From: Salinimicrobium sp. TH3
Lineage (GTDB): Bacteria > Bacteroidota > Bacteroidia > Flavobacteriales > Flavobacteriaceae
DNA: 64,000 nucleotides
Assembly: GCF_026676115.1 (NCBI RefSeq)
Contig: NZ_JAPONB010000009.1
Span: 116,759-180,758, forward strand
Direction: 5' to 3'
Both the position numbers and the translations under genes were made by a program. Position 1 is the stretch's first letter, and the number at the start of each line of letters is the position of its first letter. The notes under the pieces are model-generated. The model did no database searches. It was not told the DNA's origin and saw only the letters and a list, made by a program, of their open reading frames with translations. Positions 1-8,732 of this stretch are shown in pieces.

Positions 1-18
1 AGACAATTCTCAAGTCTC

Positions 19-1956
19 TCATAAATGTTTTAATTTATATTTATTGGTAGTTGTTGTAGCCAGGGCTCCTTTCTCTACCAGTATTTCCAGTACCTTAATC
101 ATATGATCTTCGGGGAAAGGCAATCTTTGTGTCATTTCGCGGGAAGAATACTCCCGCTCTTCCAGCAGACCTATTATTGCAAAATAGATCTTTTTCATTT
201 CTTCCCTTGTCAGTTTGGTAGTTGTAGGCTCACAAACTGAACAAATTCCGCAGGGCTCTGTTTCTTTCTCCCCAAAATAATGTAATAGCTGTTGGCTTTT
301 GCACTGCCTGTCATTAGTTACATAAGAAAGCACCTGCGATATCTTTTCTTTCTTCGTTTTCTCCTGCAGTTTGATGTACGGCGTCAAAGGATTTATGGTA
401 ATATCATCTTCCCGGGGCACCAAAAATGTGATTTTGGTATCATGTTGATGATGCTCAAATTCAACAATACCTTCTTTATGAAGTTGTTGTAACAATTTCA
501 CTGTCTCTTGTGAAGAAGTGCCGGCTTTACCTGCAATGAATTCCAAATTTAAATCCACCATATTGTCAAACGCCCCGCCATAGGTTCGTAAAATGGCTTT
601 TACTACAGGATCGGATTGAGGATTTCCCTCTAAATACCAGGTCACTTTTTTTCCTGAAATTAAAAACTGGATTCGGGTTTTCTTCTGAAATTGCTCAGAG
701 AGGGACAGTACACTTACCCTGTCCAGCAGAAGCATAGCATTATATGCAAGTAAAGTATTTAGCTCATATTTTAGACAGAACTGGTAGAAGTTGAAGTAAT
801 GCTCTTCGCCTTCACCCTCGCCATAAGCGATCCTGAAATAGGAATTCAGCTTTTTGTAAACCAGTCTTACAATATCCACTCCGGGAAGTGTGGCCAGAAA
901 TTGATTTTTTAAGAGCGGAATATCACTTTTGTTTGTGAGGATCACTGCTTTTGCAGGTTTCCCATCCCGTCCCGCTCTCCCGGCCTCCTGGAAGTAACTC
1001 TCGAGGCTTTCGGGCAGGTTCATATGGATCACTGTTCGCACACCTGCTTTGTCAATCCCCATTCCAAAGGCGCTGGTGGCAACCATTACCCGTTTTTCAT
1101 CTTTAAGCCATTTTTGCAGCCTTGAAGATTTTTCAGTTTTTTGGAGTCCCCCGTGAAAAGAGGTGGCAGAAATGCCTTTTTTGACAAGAAATTGTTCCAG
1201 TTCAATGGTAGCTTTCCTCGTGCGAACATAGATTATGGCTGCTTCATCATGTTCTTTAAGCAATTGCTCGAGATAGTAATTCTTGTCTTCTGCTTCCCGA
1301 ACCATGTACGCCAGATTTTCCCTTAGAAAGGACTTCTGAAGGATTTTCACATCCTTAAGTTCCAGTTGTTGGGCGATATCTTTCACCACTGGTAGGGTTG
1401 CCGTTGCTGTAAGTCCAACCATATTAACTTCGGGTTTTAACTCCCGAAGAATGGCGATATTTCTATAAGCAGGCCTAAAGTCGTGGCCCCATTGAGAAAT
1501 ACAATGGGCTTCATCTATGGCAATTAGATTCACCTGCATTTGTTTGATGCGTTCCTGCACCAGCTCCTGTTGTAATCTTTCGGGGGAGAGGTAGAGAAAC
1601 TTGTAATTTCCATAGATGCAATTATCTAGCATGGTATCAACCTCCTTAAAGGCAATTCCGCCGGTAAGTGCCATGGCTTTTATGTTCTTTGCCTGTAGCG
1701 CTTTAACCTGGTCTTCCATTAAGGCCACAAGGGGAGAAATTACAATACAAATACCCGGTTTAATAAGCGCCGGAACCTGGAAGCACAGAGATTTTCCACC
1801 ACCGGTGGGCAGCAGCGCGATCACATCGCGGTTTTCCAGTAATTCTACAATTATATCCTTCTGTAAAGGTCTGAAAGAATCAAAGCCCCAGTATTGCTTT
1901 AATATTTCTTCGGGCTTATCCAAGATGTTCCAGGATAAAGGAAGTTCGCTCGGCAA
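19..1956 (-). CDS. recQ: ATP-dependent DNA helicase RecQ
   Basis: Superfamily 2 3'-5' DNA helicase of recombination and fork repair. Walker A PTGGGKS lies at residues 50-56 and the DEAH box at 148-151, followed by the RecQ-typical ISQWGHDFRPAY segment. The C-terminal half carries the RecQ zinc-binding cysteines (CKSQQ, then CGIC and SVC) and a winged-helix region; there is no clear HRDC domain, so at 645 residues this is the shorter RecQ form. The start overlaps the end of the upstream ATPase gene by 41 bp; no other in-frame ATG lies nearby, so the overlap is probably real and implies co-transcription. Confidence 0.95.
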   Translation of the reverse strand: MPSELPLSWNILDKPEEILKQYWGFDSFRPLQKDIIVELLENRDVIALLPTGGGKSLCFQVPALIKPGICIVISPLVALMEDQVKALQAKNIKAMALTGGIAFKEVDTMLDNCIYGNYKFLYLSPERLQQELVQERIKQMQVNLIAIDEAHCISQWGHDFRPAYRNIAILRELKPEVNMVGLTATATLPVVKDIAQQLELKDVKILQKSFLRENLAYMVREAEDKNYYLEQLLKEHDEAAIIYVRTRKATIELEQFLVKKGISATSFHGGLQKTEKSSRLQKWLKDEKRVMVATSAFGMGIDKAGVRTVIHMNLPESLESYFQEAGRAGRDGKPAKAVILTNKSDIPLLKNQFLATLPGVDIVRLVYKKLNSYFRIAYGEGEGEEHYFNFYQFCLKYELNTLLAYNAMLLLDRVSVLSLSEQFQKKTRIQFLISGKKVTWYLEGNPQSDPVVKAILRTYGGAFDNMVDLNLEFIAGKAGTSSQETVKLLQQLHKEGIVEFEHHQHDTKITFLVPREDDITINPLTPYIKLQEKTKKEKISQVLSYVTNDRQCKSQQLLHYFGEKETEPCGICSVCEPTTTKLTREEMKKIYFAIIGLLEEREYSSREMTQRLPFPEDHMIKVLEILVEKGALATTTTNKYKLKHL

Positions 1957-2479
1957 TGGTGCCCTCGGGGACTTCTACAGCTTCATAGCCATGGTAGGCA
2001 TAGCTGCGGGCGAGTTCATCGTGTATCTCTACAGCCTGTTCGTAGGTTTCGTAGCGTTCGTTGTCTTCTGTATAGATCTTTTTCCAGGGAGGTAATATAA
2101 AAACCTGATCGTATAAATATTCCTGACATACGCGGTTAAAAACGGGAGGATATTCATTGCCAAAGTAATTCATGTAAGCGACCACATCGGGTACGCCGCG
2201 ATCCAGAAAAACCATATCGGCCTTCATGTCATGGGCGTCCTTGAACTGTTTGATCCTGCCTTCCAGTAGCATTTCACTAAAGAGCAAAGGGTCTTTAAGA
2301 AATAATTGATCAATTCCTTTTTTTTGAGCCTGTCTTATTATTTCCCTTGAAACTTCATGGAAACAAAAGTGACCATGATCTTCAAGAGCTTCTATGACAG
2401 ATGTCTTTCCTGTACCGGGGCCGCCGGTTATTACAATCTTTCTGGTATTCACCCGGCAAATTTCGCGATTTGCAATCAA
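1916..2479 (-). CDS. AAA_28-type P-loop ATPase (NadR-like)
   Basis: Small 187-residue nucleotide-binding protein. A P-loop GGPGTGKTS sits near residues 19-27 and a Walker B-like segment MVFLDRGVPD in the middle; the mix resembles the AAA_28 / NadR C-terminal kinase-like group of small P-loop proteins. Substrate unknown. It precedes recQ with a 41-bp overlap and is divergent from the DUF493 gene. The first codons (MIANREICRVNTRK) could be a short extension before the conserved KIVITGGPGTGKT strand. Confidence 0.75.
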   Translation of the reverse strand: MIANREICRVNTRKIVITGGPGTGKTSVIEALEDHGHFCFHEVSREIIRQAQKKGIDQLFLKDPLLFSEMLLEGRIKQFKDAHDMKADMVFLDRGVPDVVAYMNYFGNEYPPVFNRVCQEYLYDQVFILPPWKKIYTEDNERYETYEQAVEIHDELARSYAYHGYEAVEVPEGTIAERTSFILEHLG

Positions 2480-2502
2480 TTTAAAAAATAGATTCTAAAA
2501 TG

Positions 2503-2510
2503 TATCTTTG
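2503..2510 (+). promoter_or_regulatory. -7 element TATCTTTG before DUF493 gene
   Basis: Exact match to the Bacteroidota housekeeping -7 consensus TAnnTTTG, about 25 bp before the ATG at 2535. A well spaced -33 TTG is not evident. Confidence 0.55.
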
Positions 2511-2534
2511 CATCAATCATGAAGTAAGATCATT

Positions 2535-2828
2535 ATGAGCGAAGCTAAAGATCCTGAAGAATTTTATAAAAAATTGAAGTCACAATTACTGGATACCGCC
2601 ACCTGGCCGTCCATTTATTTATACAAGTTCATTGTCCCTACAGAACCGGAAAAAATTACGGGCATTGAAGAAATATTTGATAACATGGGTGCTGTGATTA
2701 ACACCAAGCAATCCAAAAAAGGCAGTTATACCAGTGTTTCTGTTAATGTGAAAATGCATGATCCAGATGCGGTGATCGCCAAATACAAGGAAGTAGGACA
2801 AAAAATAGAAGGAGTGATCTCCCTGTAA
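2535..2828 (+). CDS. DUF493 family protein (YbeD-like)
   Basis: A 97-residue cytosolic protein with the ferredoxin-like DUF493 pattern: an N-terminal helix (EEFYKKLKSQL), a central YKFIVPT strand and the C-terminal SKKGSYTSVSVNV strand plus helix. The family is widespread and poorly characterised; the E. coli relative YbeD is not essential. It leads a same-strand run DUF493-DUF4290-murA. The TATCTTTG promoter lies directly upstream. Confidence 0.8.
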   Translation: MSEAKDPEEFYKKLKSQLLDTATWPSIYLYKFIVPTEPEKITGIEEIFDNMGAVINTKQSKKGSYTSVSVNVKMHDPDAVIAKYKEVGQKIEGVISL

Positions 2829-2931
2829 ATAATTGCAGGATAATTTGATAGAGCACCTTTTTTCCTGAATAATTTTTTTAATTTGCAGTCGATAAACTTC
2901 TGCAGTATATTATCACCTAATATTATTCATT

Positions 2932-3573
2932 TTGACAAACGAATTAGAATATAACTCCGAAAGGAGTAAACTCATCATTCCCGAATATGGAAGACATATT
3001 CAAAAGATGGTTGAACACGCTGTTGAGATCAAGGACGATGAAGAGCGTAATAAAGTAGCCAGAGCAATTATTGCTGTAATGGGAAATCTTAACCCGCACC
3101 TGCGTGACGTACCCGATTTTCAACATATGCTTTGGGATCAATTATTCATTATAAGTGATTTTAAACTGGATGTAGAAAGCCCTTTTCCAAAACCATCCAG
3201 GGAAATGTTGGCAGAAAGGCCCGAGAGAATGCCTTATCCTCAAAACTTTCCGAAGTATCGTTTCTATGGAAACAATATCAAAAGGATGATCGATGAAGCG
3301 AACAAGTTTGAAGAAGGTCCCGAGAAGGAAGGCCTTGTGTTCACCATCGCAAATCACATGAAGAAGTCTTACTTGAGCTGGAACAAGGATTCTGTAGATG
3401 ACAAAGTGATCTTTGAACATTTAAGGGAGCTAAGTGACGGTAAGATCAATCTAAAAAATACCGAAGAGGACCTTAGCGAAGCCTCAGAACTTTTGAGAAG
3501 CAACAAGAAATTTGCCTCGAAAAAACCGGTTAAAAAAACACACAACAGAGCGCGCAGCCGCAAACGTCATTAA
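2932..3573 (+). CDS. DUF4290 domain-containing protein
   Basis: A 213-residue Bacteroidota-specific protein of unknown function. The N-terminus (ELEYNSERSKLIIPEYGRH) is the strongly conserved start of the family, so the TTG at 2932 is taken as the initiation codon although no ATG is near. The C-terminus ends in a lysine/arginine-rich tail (KKPVKKTHNRARSRKRH), suggesting contact with nucleic acid or another anionic partner. It sits 15 bp before murA and is presumably co-transcribed with it. Confidence 0.8.
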   Translation: MTNELEYNSERSKLIIPEYGRHIQKMVEHAVEIKDDEERNKVARAIIAVMGNLNPHLRDVPDFQHMLWDQLFIISDFKLDVESPFPKPSREMLAERPERMPYPQNFPKYRFYGNNIKRMIDEANKFEEGPEKEGLVFTIANHMKKSYLSWNKDSVDDKVIFEHLRELSDGKINLKNTEEDLSEASELLRSNKKFASKKPVKKTHNRARSRKRH

Positions 3574-3588
3574 AATTCTATTTTTTTT

Positions 3589-4902
3589 ATGGGAACTTTT
3601 CAAATTGAAGGAGGTCATGCTCTAAAAGGGGAAATTCAACCCCAGGGAGCAAAGAACGAGGCTCTGCAAATACTTTGCGCCGTACTCTTAACTCCCGAAA
3701 AAGTTACAATACATAATATTCCAGACATTCTGGATGTTAATAAACTCATTCACCTGCTTAAACAACTTGGCGTAAAGGTTGAAAAGCTGAAGAAAGGCAC
3801 CTATACTTTCCAGGCAGATCAACTGGACCTGAATTATCTTAAAAGCGAAAAATTTAAGGAAGAGGGAAGTGGACTAAGAGGATCTATAATGATCGTGGGT
3901 CCTATGTTGGCAAGATTTGGACACGGTTACATCCCGCGTCCAGGGGGAGATAAAATTGGTCGTAGAAGACTTGATACACATTTTGAAGGGTTTATCAAAC
4001 TGGGTGCCGACTTCCGCTACAATAAGGAAGAACGCTTTTATGGAGTAGAAGCACCAAATGGTTTAAAGGGAACTTATATGTTGCTTGAAGAAGCCTCGGT
4101 AACCGGAACAGCTAATATTGTGATGGCTGCTGTGCTGGCAAAGGGGCACACTACAATCTATAATGCAGCCTGTGAACCATACCTTCAACAACTTTGTAAC
4201 ATGCTTAACCGCATGGGAGCGAAAATCTCTGGCGTAGGATCAAACCTCCTGGAAATTGAAGGAGTGGAATCTTTAAGTGGTTGTACCCATACCATTTTAC
4301 CAGATATGGTTGAGATTGGCTCATGGATTGGACTTGCTGCAATGACCAAAAGTGAGATCACTATTAAGAATGTCGGCTGGGAACACCTGGGTCTTATTCC
4401 GGCAACGTTTAAGAAGCTGGGGATACAACTGGAGCAAAGAGGCGAGGATATTTACATTCCCGCTCATACCGATGGTTACGAGGTGCAAAGTTTTATTGAT
4501 GGATCGATCATGAGTATAAGTGATGCTCCATGGCCGGGATTCACTCCAGATCTTTTGAGTATTATACTGGTTGTAGCTACCCAGGCCAAGGGGGATGTTC
4601 TTATTCATCAAAAGATGTTTGAAAGCCGTCTTTTCTTTGTGGATAAACTAATTGATATGGGAGCAAAAATTATCCTTTGCGATCCGCACCGGGCTACAGT
4701 GATCGGGCACGACTTTAAATCTCAGTTAAAAGCAACTACTATGGTTTCTCCTGATATTAGAGCCGGAATCTCCCTGCTAATTGCAGCACTCTCTGCGAAG
4801 GGAACTTCGGTAATTCATAATATAGAGCAAATTGACAGGGGTTATGAAAATATTGACGAGCGTTTGCAGGCAATTGGAGCCAGGATCAAGCGAATAGCTT
4901 AA
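3589..4902 (+). CDS. murA: UDP-N-acetylglucosamine 1-carboxyvinyltransferase
   Basis: First committed enzyme of peptidoglycan precursor synthesis; transfers enolpyruvate from PEP to UDP-GlcNAc in the cytosol. 437 residues, the usual MurA length, with the N-terminal GEIQPQGAKNEAL motif (K22, N23) and the active-site loop PRPGGDKIG. The usual catalytic Cys of that loop is Asp here (D121). Cys-to-Asp forms are known from Mycobacterium and Chlamydia and are not alkylated by fosfomycin. The gene ends at a strong bidirectional terminator. Confidence 0.95.
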   Translation: MGTFQIEGGHALKGEIQPQGAKNEALQILCAVLLTPEKVTIHNIPDILDVNKLIHLLKQLGVKVEKLKKGTYTFQADQLDLNYLKSEKFKEEGSGLRGSIMIVGPMLARFGHGYIPRPGGDKIGRRRLDTHFEGFIKLGADFRYNKEERFYGVEAPNGLKGTYMLLEEASVTGTANIVMAAVLAKGHTTIYNAACEPYLQQLCNMLNRMGAKISGVGSNLLEIEGVESLSGCTHTILPDMVEIGSWIGLAAMTKSEITIKNVGWEHLGLIPATFKKLGIQLEQRGEDIYIPAHTDGYEVQSFIDGSIMSISDAPWPGFTPDLLSIILVVATQAKGDVLIHQKMFESRLFFVDKLIDMGAKIILCDPHRATVIGHDFKSQLKATTMVSPDIRAGISLLIAALSAKGTSVIHNIEQIDRGYENIDERLQAIGARIKRIA

Positions 4903-4908
4903 CTGAGA

Positions 4909-4936
4909 ATCAAGAGCCAAGAGTCAAGAGCCAAGA
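4909..4936. repeat. Intergenic heptad array (ATCAAGA / GCCAAGA)
   Basis: Four consecutive 7-bp units (ATCAAGA, GCCAAGA, GTCAAGA, GCCAAGA) directly after the murA stop codon. One of several unrelated-sequence 7-bp-period arrays in this window. Confidence 0.7.
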
Positions 4937-4954
4937 CTGTGAACTTTTCAAAAA

Positions 4955-4990
4955 AAAGGCTGCCGGAAAATTCATTTTCCGGCAGCCTTT
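4955..4990. terminator. Bidirectional terminator murA / hpf
   Basis: Perfect 16-bp stem (arms 4955-4970 and 4975-4990) with loop TTCA, flanked by A-rich sequence on the left and T-rich on the right, placed between two convergent genes. Confidence 0.9.
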
Positions 4991-5026
4991 TTTAATTAAC
5001 AATTATTCCTTAAACCTTAACCCTTG

Positions 5027-5326
5027 TTAGTGGCTTTGCATTTCAGCTTTACGTTTCTTCAGCTGCTTTTCAAGGTCTTTCACAGTTTCTGCTGCGGCGG
5101 CTTCAAAGCTGTCGGAGTTTGAGGAGGCGTGGATCTTTGGGCCCGGAAGGCTTAATTCGATCGCACAAACTTTCCCGTTTCCATTAGTAGATTTCTCTTC
5201 CTTGAACATTACATCTGCAGAGATGATCCAGTCGTATTTATTCTCAAGTTTATCAAGTTTCCTTTGAACAAGTTGTTCAGCTGAAATTTTAGTGTCGGTG
5301 TGTACAAATTGAATGTTAGTCTTCAT
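5027..5326 (-). CDS. hpf: Ribosome hibernation promoting factor, short form
   Basis: A 99-residue HPF/RaiA (sigma-54 modulation, S30AE) protein, which binds the 30S decoding site in stationary phase. The beta-alpha-beta-beta-beta-alpha pattern is visible: NIQFVHTDTKIS, helix QLVQRKLDKLENKY, KVCAIELSLPG, then the C-terminal helix FEAAAAETVKDLEKQLKKRK. There is no C-terminal dimerisation domain, so it is a short HPF. It converges on murA. Confidence 0.88.
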   Translation of the reverse strand: MKTNIQFVHTDTKISAEQLVQRKLDKLENKYDWIISADVMFKEEKSTNGNGKVCAIELSLPGPKIHASSNSDSFEAAAAETVKDLEKQLKKRKAEMQSH

Positions 5327-5439
5327 ATTGCTTCTTTTTTTGCTTAAAATATTAATTCCAAGATACCAAAATCACTTCGGAAAATCTTGGGTTTATAAAA
5401 AATATAACGTTCCTAAAATGGCATATCAGGGAGCTGCTG

Positions 5440-5856
5440 TTACTCTGGAAGTTGTGAAGCAACCTCCTTAAACTCTACTTCTCCATCTTCCTGAAGTTCA
5501 TATTCATAAATTGACTTTCCCTGTACATGGCCGTCGTCATAAATTGCCAGCACCCAATCTTCAGAAATTACCTGCACCTTCCGGAATTCCATGGTGCCTC
5601 CAAGTACAGCTTTTAAAGGAATTAAATCCTTTTTATTCTTCAGGGCATTAATAATATGCTCTTCGGGGTTATCAATATCCTCAAATTCCTTTCCGAAGAA
5701 GATCGAATAGTCATTTGCGTAATAATCTATCTCCCGAAGGTTGACCAGGGAATCGTTAAGCTGCTGTTGCCGGTTTAATTTCCGGGTGAGGGAATCAATT
5801 TCTGAAGTTTTTGCCTCCATCTCCCGGTCATCATTTTTACAACCGGAGAGCACCAA
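5440..5856 (-). CDS. Predicted lipoprotein, start disrupted
   Basis: Roughly 138-residue protein not recognised as a named family. It has a lipobox LSGC followed by a coiled-coil-like stretch (EIDSLTRKLNRQQQLNDSL) and a small folded domain (YEYELQEDGEVEFKEVASQ). The reading frame has no ATG: the only usable starts (TTG 5856, GTG 5853) leave just five residues before the lipobox Cys, too short for a signal peptide. An ATG at about 5874 is one base out of frame; adding one T in the T-run (5855-5859, minus strand) would give a hydrophobic leader ending LVLSGC. Either a real or sequencing frameshift. It follows the aldo/keto reductase stop by about 37 bp. Confidence 0.6.
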   Translation of the reverse strand: MVLSGCKNDDREMEAKTSEIDSLTRKLNRQQQLNDSLVNLREIDYYANDYSIFFGKEFEDIDNPEEHIINALKNKKDLIPLKAVLGGTMEFRKVQVISEDWVLAIYDDGHVQGKSIYEYELQEDGEVEFKEVASQLPE

Positions 5857-5892
5857 AAAGAGGTCAACAATGCCATTTTTGGGAGGTATGAT

Positions 5893-6840
5893 TTACAGAT
5901 CATAAATGTTGTTGTATGAATTGCCGGGGGTCACAAAGAATTCCCCGTTTACATAGCGGAAGTTACGTTTTATTCCTGCAATCTTCTTATGATCTTCCTC
6001 ATCCAATTCAAGATTAATGCTTTCCAGATTTGAAATTATGTGATCCTTCGAGGTGGATTTTGGTATAACTGCAGTTCCACGGTCAACACCCCATTTAATA
6101 AGGACCTGGGCAGGTGAAACATCATGTTTTTTAGCTACTTCCAAAATTGCCGGTTCCTTTAGAAGGGAAGGCTCATCTTTAGCTTTCATTTGCTCACTGC
6201 GGTCACCACTTCCAAGGGGCGAATAGGCTGTACAGTGGATATTATTTTCCTTACAGAACTGTAAAAGCTCGGGCTGCGGCAGGAATGGATGTAGCTCCAC
6301 CTGGTTCATTTCGGGAATTTCATTAGTTTTTGACATGAGATCGTCCAGCTTTTTACTGCTGAAATTTGATACTCCAATATGTTTTACCAGCCCTTGTTTT
6401 TTAGCTTCAATCATGGCATTCCATGTCTCGATCAATGGTACTTCTTCCAGAGAAAGATAATCTTCATCTTTAGAAGGAAAAGATACTCCATGTTTAAAGG
6501 CGACCGGCCAGTGCATGAGGTAGAGATCGAGGTAATCAAGTTGCAGGTCCTTCAGGGTCTGCTTTAGGGCCGGGATTACATGCTCTTTTCTATGAGAATC
6601 GTTCCATAGTTTGGAAGTCACCCATACGTCCTCTCTTTTGATCTTCCCTTCCTTAAATATTTCATTGAAGGCGTTCCCAATTTCAGCTTCATTGCCGTAA
6701 GTTGCTGCACAATCTACATGGCGGTACCCATTGTTTAATGCAATTTTTACTGCTTGTCCAACTTTTCCTTTATCAGATTTCCATGTGCCAAGACCTATAG
6801 CCGGCATTTTATCTCCATTCTTGAATTTTAGTATTTCCAT
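5893..6840 (-). CDS. Aldo/keto reductase
   Basis: NADPH-dependent carbonyl reductase, 315 residues. The catalytic tetrad is readable as D43, Y48 (ATYGNE), K77 (TSKLWN) and H110 (LMHWP). The C-terminal cofactor motif PKSTSKDHIISN is present. Substrate cannot be told; the AKR3/AKR5-like group reduces aldehydes and ketoacids. Downstream on the same strand lies the small lipoprotein gene; upstream is a 250-bp gap without a recognisable gene. Confidence 0.9.
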   Translation of the reverse strand: MEILKFKNGDKMPAIGLGTWKSDKGKVGQAVKIALNNGYRHVDCAATYGNEAEIGNAFNEIFKEGKIKREDVWVTSKLWNDSHRKEHVIPALKQTLKDLQLDYLDLYLMHWPVAFKHGVSFPSKDEDYLSLEEVPLIETWNAMIEAKKQGLVKHIGVSNFSSKKLDDLMSKTNEIPEMNQVELHPFLPQPELLQFCKENNIHCTAYSPLGSGDRSEQMKAKDEPSLLKEPAILEVAKKHDVSPAQVLIKWGVDRGTAVIPKSTSKDHIISNLESINLELDEEDHKKIAGIKRNFRYVNGEFFVTPGNSYNNIYDL

Positions 6841-7090
6841 AGTATAAGTTTATTTCCTGAATTTAAGCAGGAAAAGCCGCCTGCCAAAGGATTTGAGCGG
6901 GTTTAGCAGAAATTTAATATCAGGTAGAAATATTGTGTTGGCAATAAACTTTCAAAATTTCCTCAAATGGATAAAACAATAGGGACCATTTCTTTTTTTA
7001 CTCTTAGCAAATAGTAAGGAGAGGAACTTATCTATTGTGTAACGAACTGATTTCTGATTTAAATCTTACATAGGAAGGTGAATCGCACAA

Positions 7091-7987
7091 TTAACGTCTT
7101 GGGTGGAATTCTTCCATAACTTTTCTTAGGTGGGAGCGATCCAGGTGGACGTAAATTTCTGTTGTGGTAATACTCTCATGCCCCAGCATTTGCTGAATGG
7201 CCCTAAGATCTGCACCATTTTCCAGCAGGTGAGTGGCAAAAGAATGCCGGAAGGTGTGCGGGCTTATCTTCTTATTCAAACCCGAGGCGACAGCAAGTCG
7301 TTTTATAATGGTAAAGATCATGGCGCGGGTAAGTTTCTTTCCGCGGCGGTTCAAAAACACGGTGTCTTCATGCCCTTTTTGAATATCCTGGTGTGATCTT
7401 ATGTAATCAAGATAAAGATCAATGTATTTACGGGTGGCTTCAGCAATTGGGACAAATCTTGATTTGCTTCCTTTTCCCGTTACCTGAATAAATCCTTCAT
7501 CAAAATATAAATCACTTAAGCGCAGGTCTATGAGTTCAGAAACCCTAAGTCCACAGCCGTAGAGGGTTTCAAGGATGGCACGATTTCGTTCTCCTTCAGG
7601 TTTGCTAAGGTCTATGGCAGCAATAAGAGCATCAATTTCATCGGTAGAAAGGGTATCGGGAAGTTTACGGCCGGTCTTTGGTGATTCAATAAGCTCAAGC
7701 GGATTTGTCTTTCGGTAATCCTCAAAGAGCAGGTAATTAAAAAATCCGCGTAGGCCAGATATGATTCGGGCCTGTGACCGGGCATTTACCTGTTTTGCAA
7801 GGGAATAAATGAATTGCTGCAGCTGTTCTTCAGAAATAGATATTGGGGAAACATTGATTTCATTGGCCTCCAGCCAGTTCACCAATTTCTCAACATCAAA
7901 AGAATAATTTTCAATGGTATTGGCAGCCAGACCCCGTTCGATCTTGAGGTAATGCGTGTAATCCTTTAAAGCGTTTTCCCAGTTCAC
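7091..7987 (-). CDS. xerD: Tyrosine recombinase XerD
   Basis: Chromosome dimer resolution recombinase. 298 residues, with the SAM-like N-terminal domain (LKIERGLAANTIENY) and a full catalytic set: R148 (GCGLRVSEL), K172 (GKGSKSR), H244 and R247 (HTFRHSFATHLL), H270 (LGHESI) and nucleophile Y279. The length and absence of phage or integron context favour the housekeeping protein over an integrase. The start is GTG at 7987, giving the family-typical NWENALKDY N-terminus; the promoter element lies only 4 bp before it. Confidence 0.93.
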   Translation of the reverse strand: MNWENALKDYTHYLKIERGLAANTIENYSFDVEKLVNWLEANEINVSPISISEEQLQQFIYSLAKQVNARSQARIISGLRGFFNYLLFEDYRKTNPLELIESPKTGRKLPDTLSTDEIDALIAAIDLSKPEGERNRAILETLYGCGLRVSELIDLRLSDLYFDEGFIQVTGKGSKSRFVPIAEATRKYIDLYLDYIRSHQDIQKGHEDTVFLNRRGKKLTRAMIFTIIKRLAVASGLNKKISPHTFRHSFATHLLENGADLRAIQQMLGHESITTTEIYVHLDRSHLRKVMEEFHPRR

Positions 7988-7991
7988 AGGT

Positions 7992-7999
7992 CAAAGATA
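7992..7999 (-). promoter_or_regulatory. -7 element TATCTTTG before xerD
   Basis: Exact TAnnTTTG on the minus strand, ending 4 bp before the GTG start. The expected transcription start about 7 nt downstream falls on the start codon, suggesting a leaderless or near-leaderless transcript. Confidence 0.5.
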
Positions 8000-8065
8000 T
8001 ACGCTAAAAGTAAGGATTTACGAGTACTTTAATATAAACTGAGATTTTCTTAACACTATCCCTCC

Positions 8066-8073
8066 TACATTTG
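8066..8073 (+). promoter_or_regulatory. -7 element TACATTTG before barrel gene
   Basis: Exact TAnnTTTG, 24 bp before the ATG at 8098. A TTG inside it (8071) opens a longer reading frame but would be untranscribed, which supports the ATG as the start. Confidence 0.6.
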
Positions 8074-8097
8074 TCCCAAACTTTAAAACATAGAATT

Positions 8098-8685
8098 ATG
8101 AAAAAGTCGATTTTATTTATTGCAGCTATGCTATTAAGTACAACGTTTGTAGCTGCGCAGGAATTCGTTTACTTTGGGGCAAAAGGAGGAGTAAACTTCT
8201 CAACTTTCTCGGGAGACGGATTTTCAGATTTTGAAGATGAAAGCTCCAGGACAGGATATCATTTAGGATTATTGGCCGAGGTACCGCTGAGCGATAGGTT
8301 CTCGATCCAGCCAGAAGTGCTTTATTCTGCTCAGGGATTTGACATCGTTAGAAGAGATGATAACGAGGATATCGAACACCAGTTGGATTATATAACTGTT
8401 CCTGTGATGGCTAAGCTTTATGTACTCGAAGGACTCGCACTTGAAGCAGGACCGCAATTTGGTTTTGTTGTAGAAGAGTCCATAGACTTCGGGTCTGCCG
8501 AAAAAGAACTTTTTAATGATAACAGGAACGATTTTGATCTAAGTCTTGGGCTTGGTGCCTCCTACAAGTTCAGTAAATTTTTTGTTTATGGGCGCTATAA
8601 TGCTGGGATGACAGATATTTATGATGTTGAGGGAGTAGATGTAAAAAACTCCGTTGTGCAGGCAGGTGTAGGGCTGTTGTTCTAA
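8098..8685 (+). CDS. Outer-membrane beta-barrel (porin family)
   Basis: 195-residue exported protein with a signal peptide (MKKSILFIAAMLLSTTFVAA, cleavage before QEF). The mature part shows alternating beta strands typical of the OMP_b-brl group: YFGAKGGVNFST near the front, then GLLAEVPLSDRFSIQPEVLYS and GLALEAGPQFGF, ending in the barrel-closing pattern VQAGVGLLF with terminal Phe. Probably an 8-strand barrel; cargo unknown. A TACATTTG promoter is upstream and a terminator follows at once, so it is monocistronic. Confidence 0.82.
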   Translation: MKKSILFIAAMLLSTTFVAAQEFVYFGAKGGVNFSTFSGDGFSDFEDESSRTGYHLGLLAEVPLSDRFSIQPEVLYSAQGFDIVRRDDNEDIEHQLDYITVPVMAKLYVLEGLALEAGPQFGFVVEESIDFGSAEKELFNDNRNDFDLSLGLGASYKFSKFFVYGRYNAGMTDIYDVEGVDVKNSVVQAGVGLLF

Positions 8686-8706
8686 CAGTTAACTTTTGAA
8701 CGCATC

Positions 8707-8732
8707 AAAAGGGCAGTTTTTACTGCCCTTTT
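8707..8732 (+). terminator. Terminator after barrel gene
   Basis: 11-bp stem (AAAAGGGCAGT and its complement) with a 4-nt loop, ending in a T-tract. Confidence 0.88.

Noticed and set aside
6841..7090. Gene or RNA in the 250-bp gap between aldo/keto reductase and xerD
   Set aside because: Only a 7-bp inverted repeat (TTTCCTG/CAGGAAA at 6853-6874) was seen; no reading frame, tRNA or clear promoter.
7091..7987. Phage or integron integrase
   Set aside because: Length, motif spacing and N-terminus fit housekeeping XerD, and there is no att site, tRNA or phage gene nearby.
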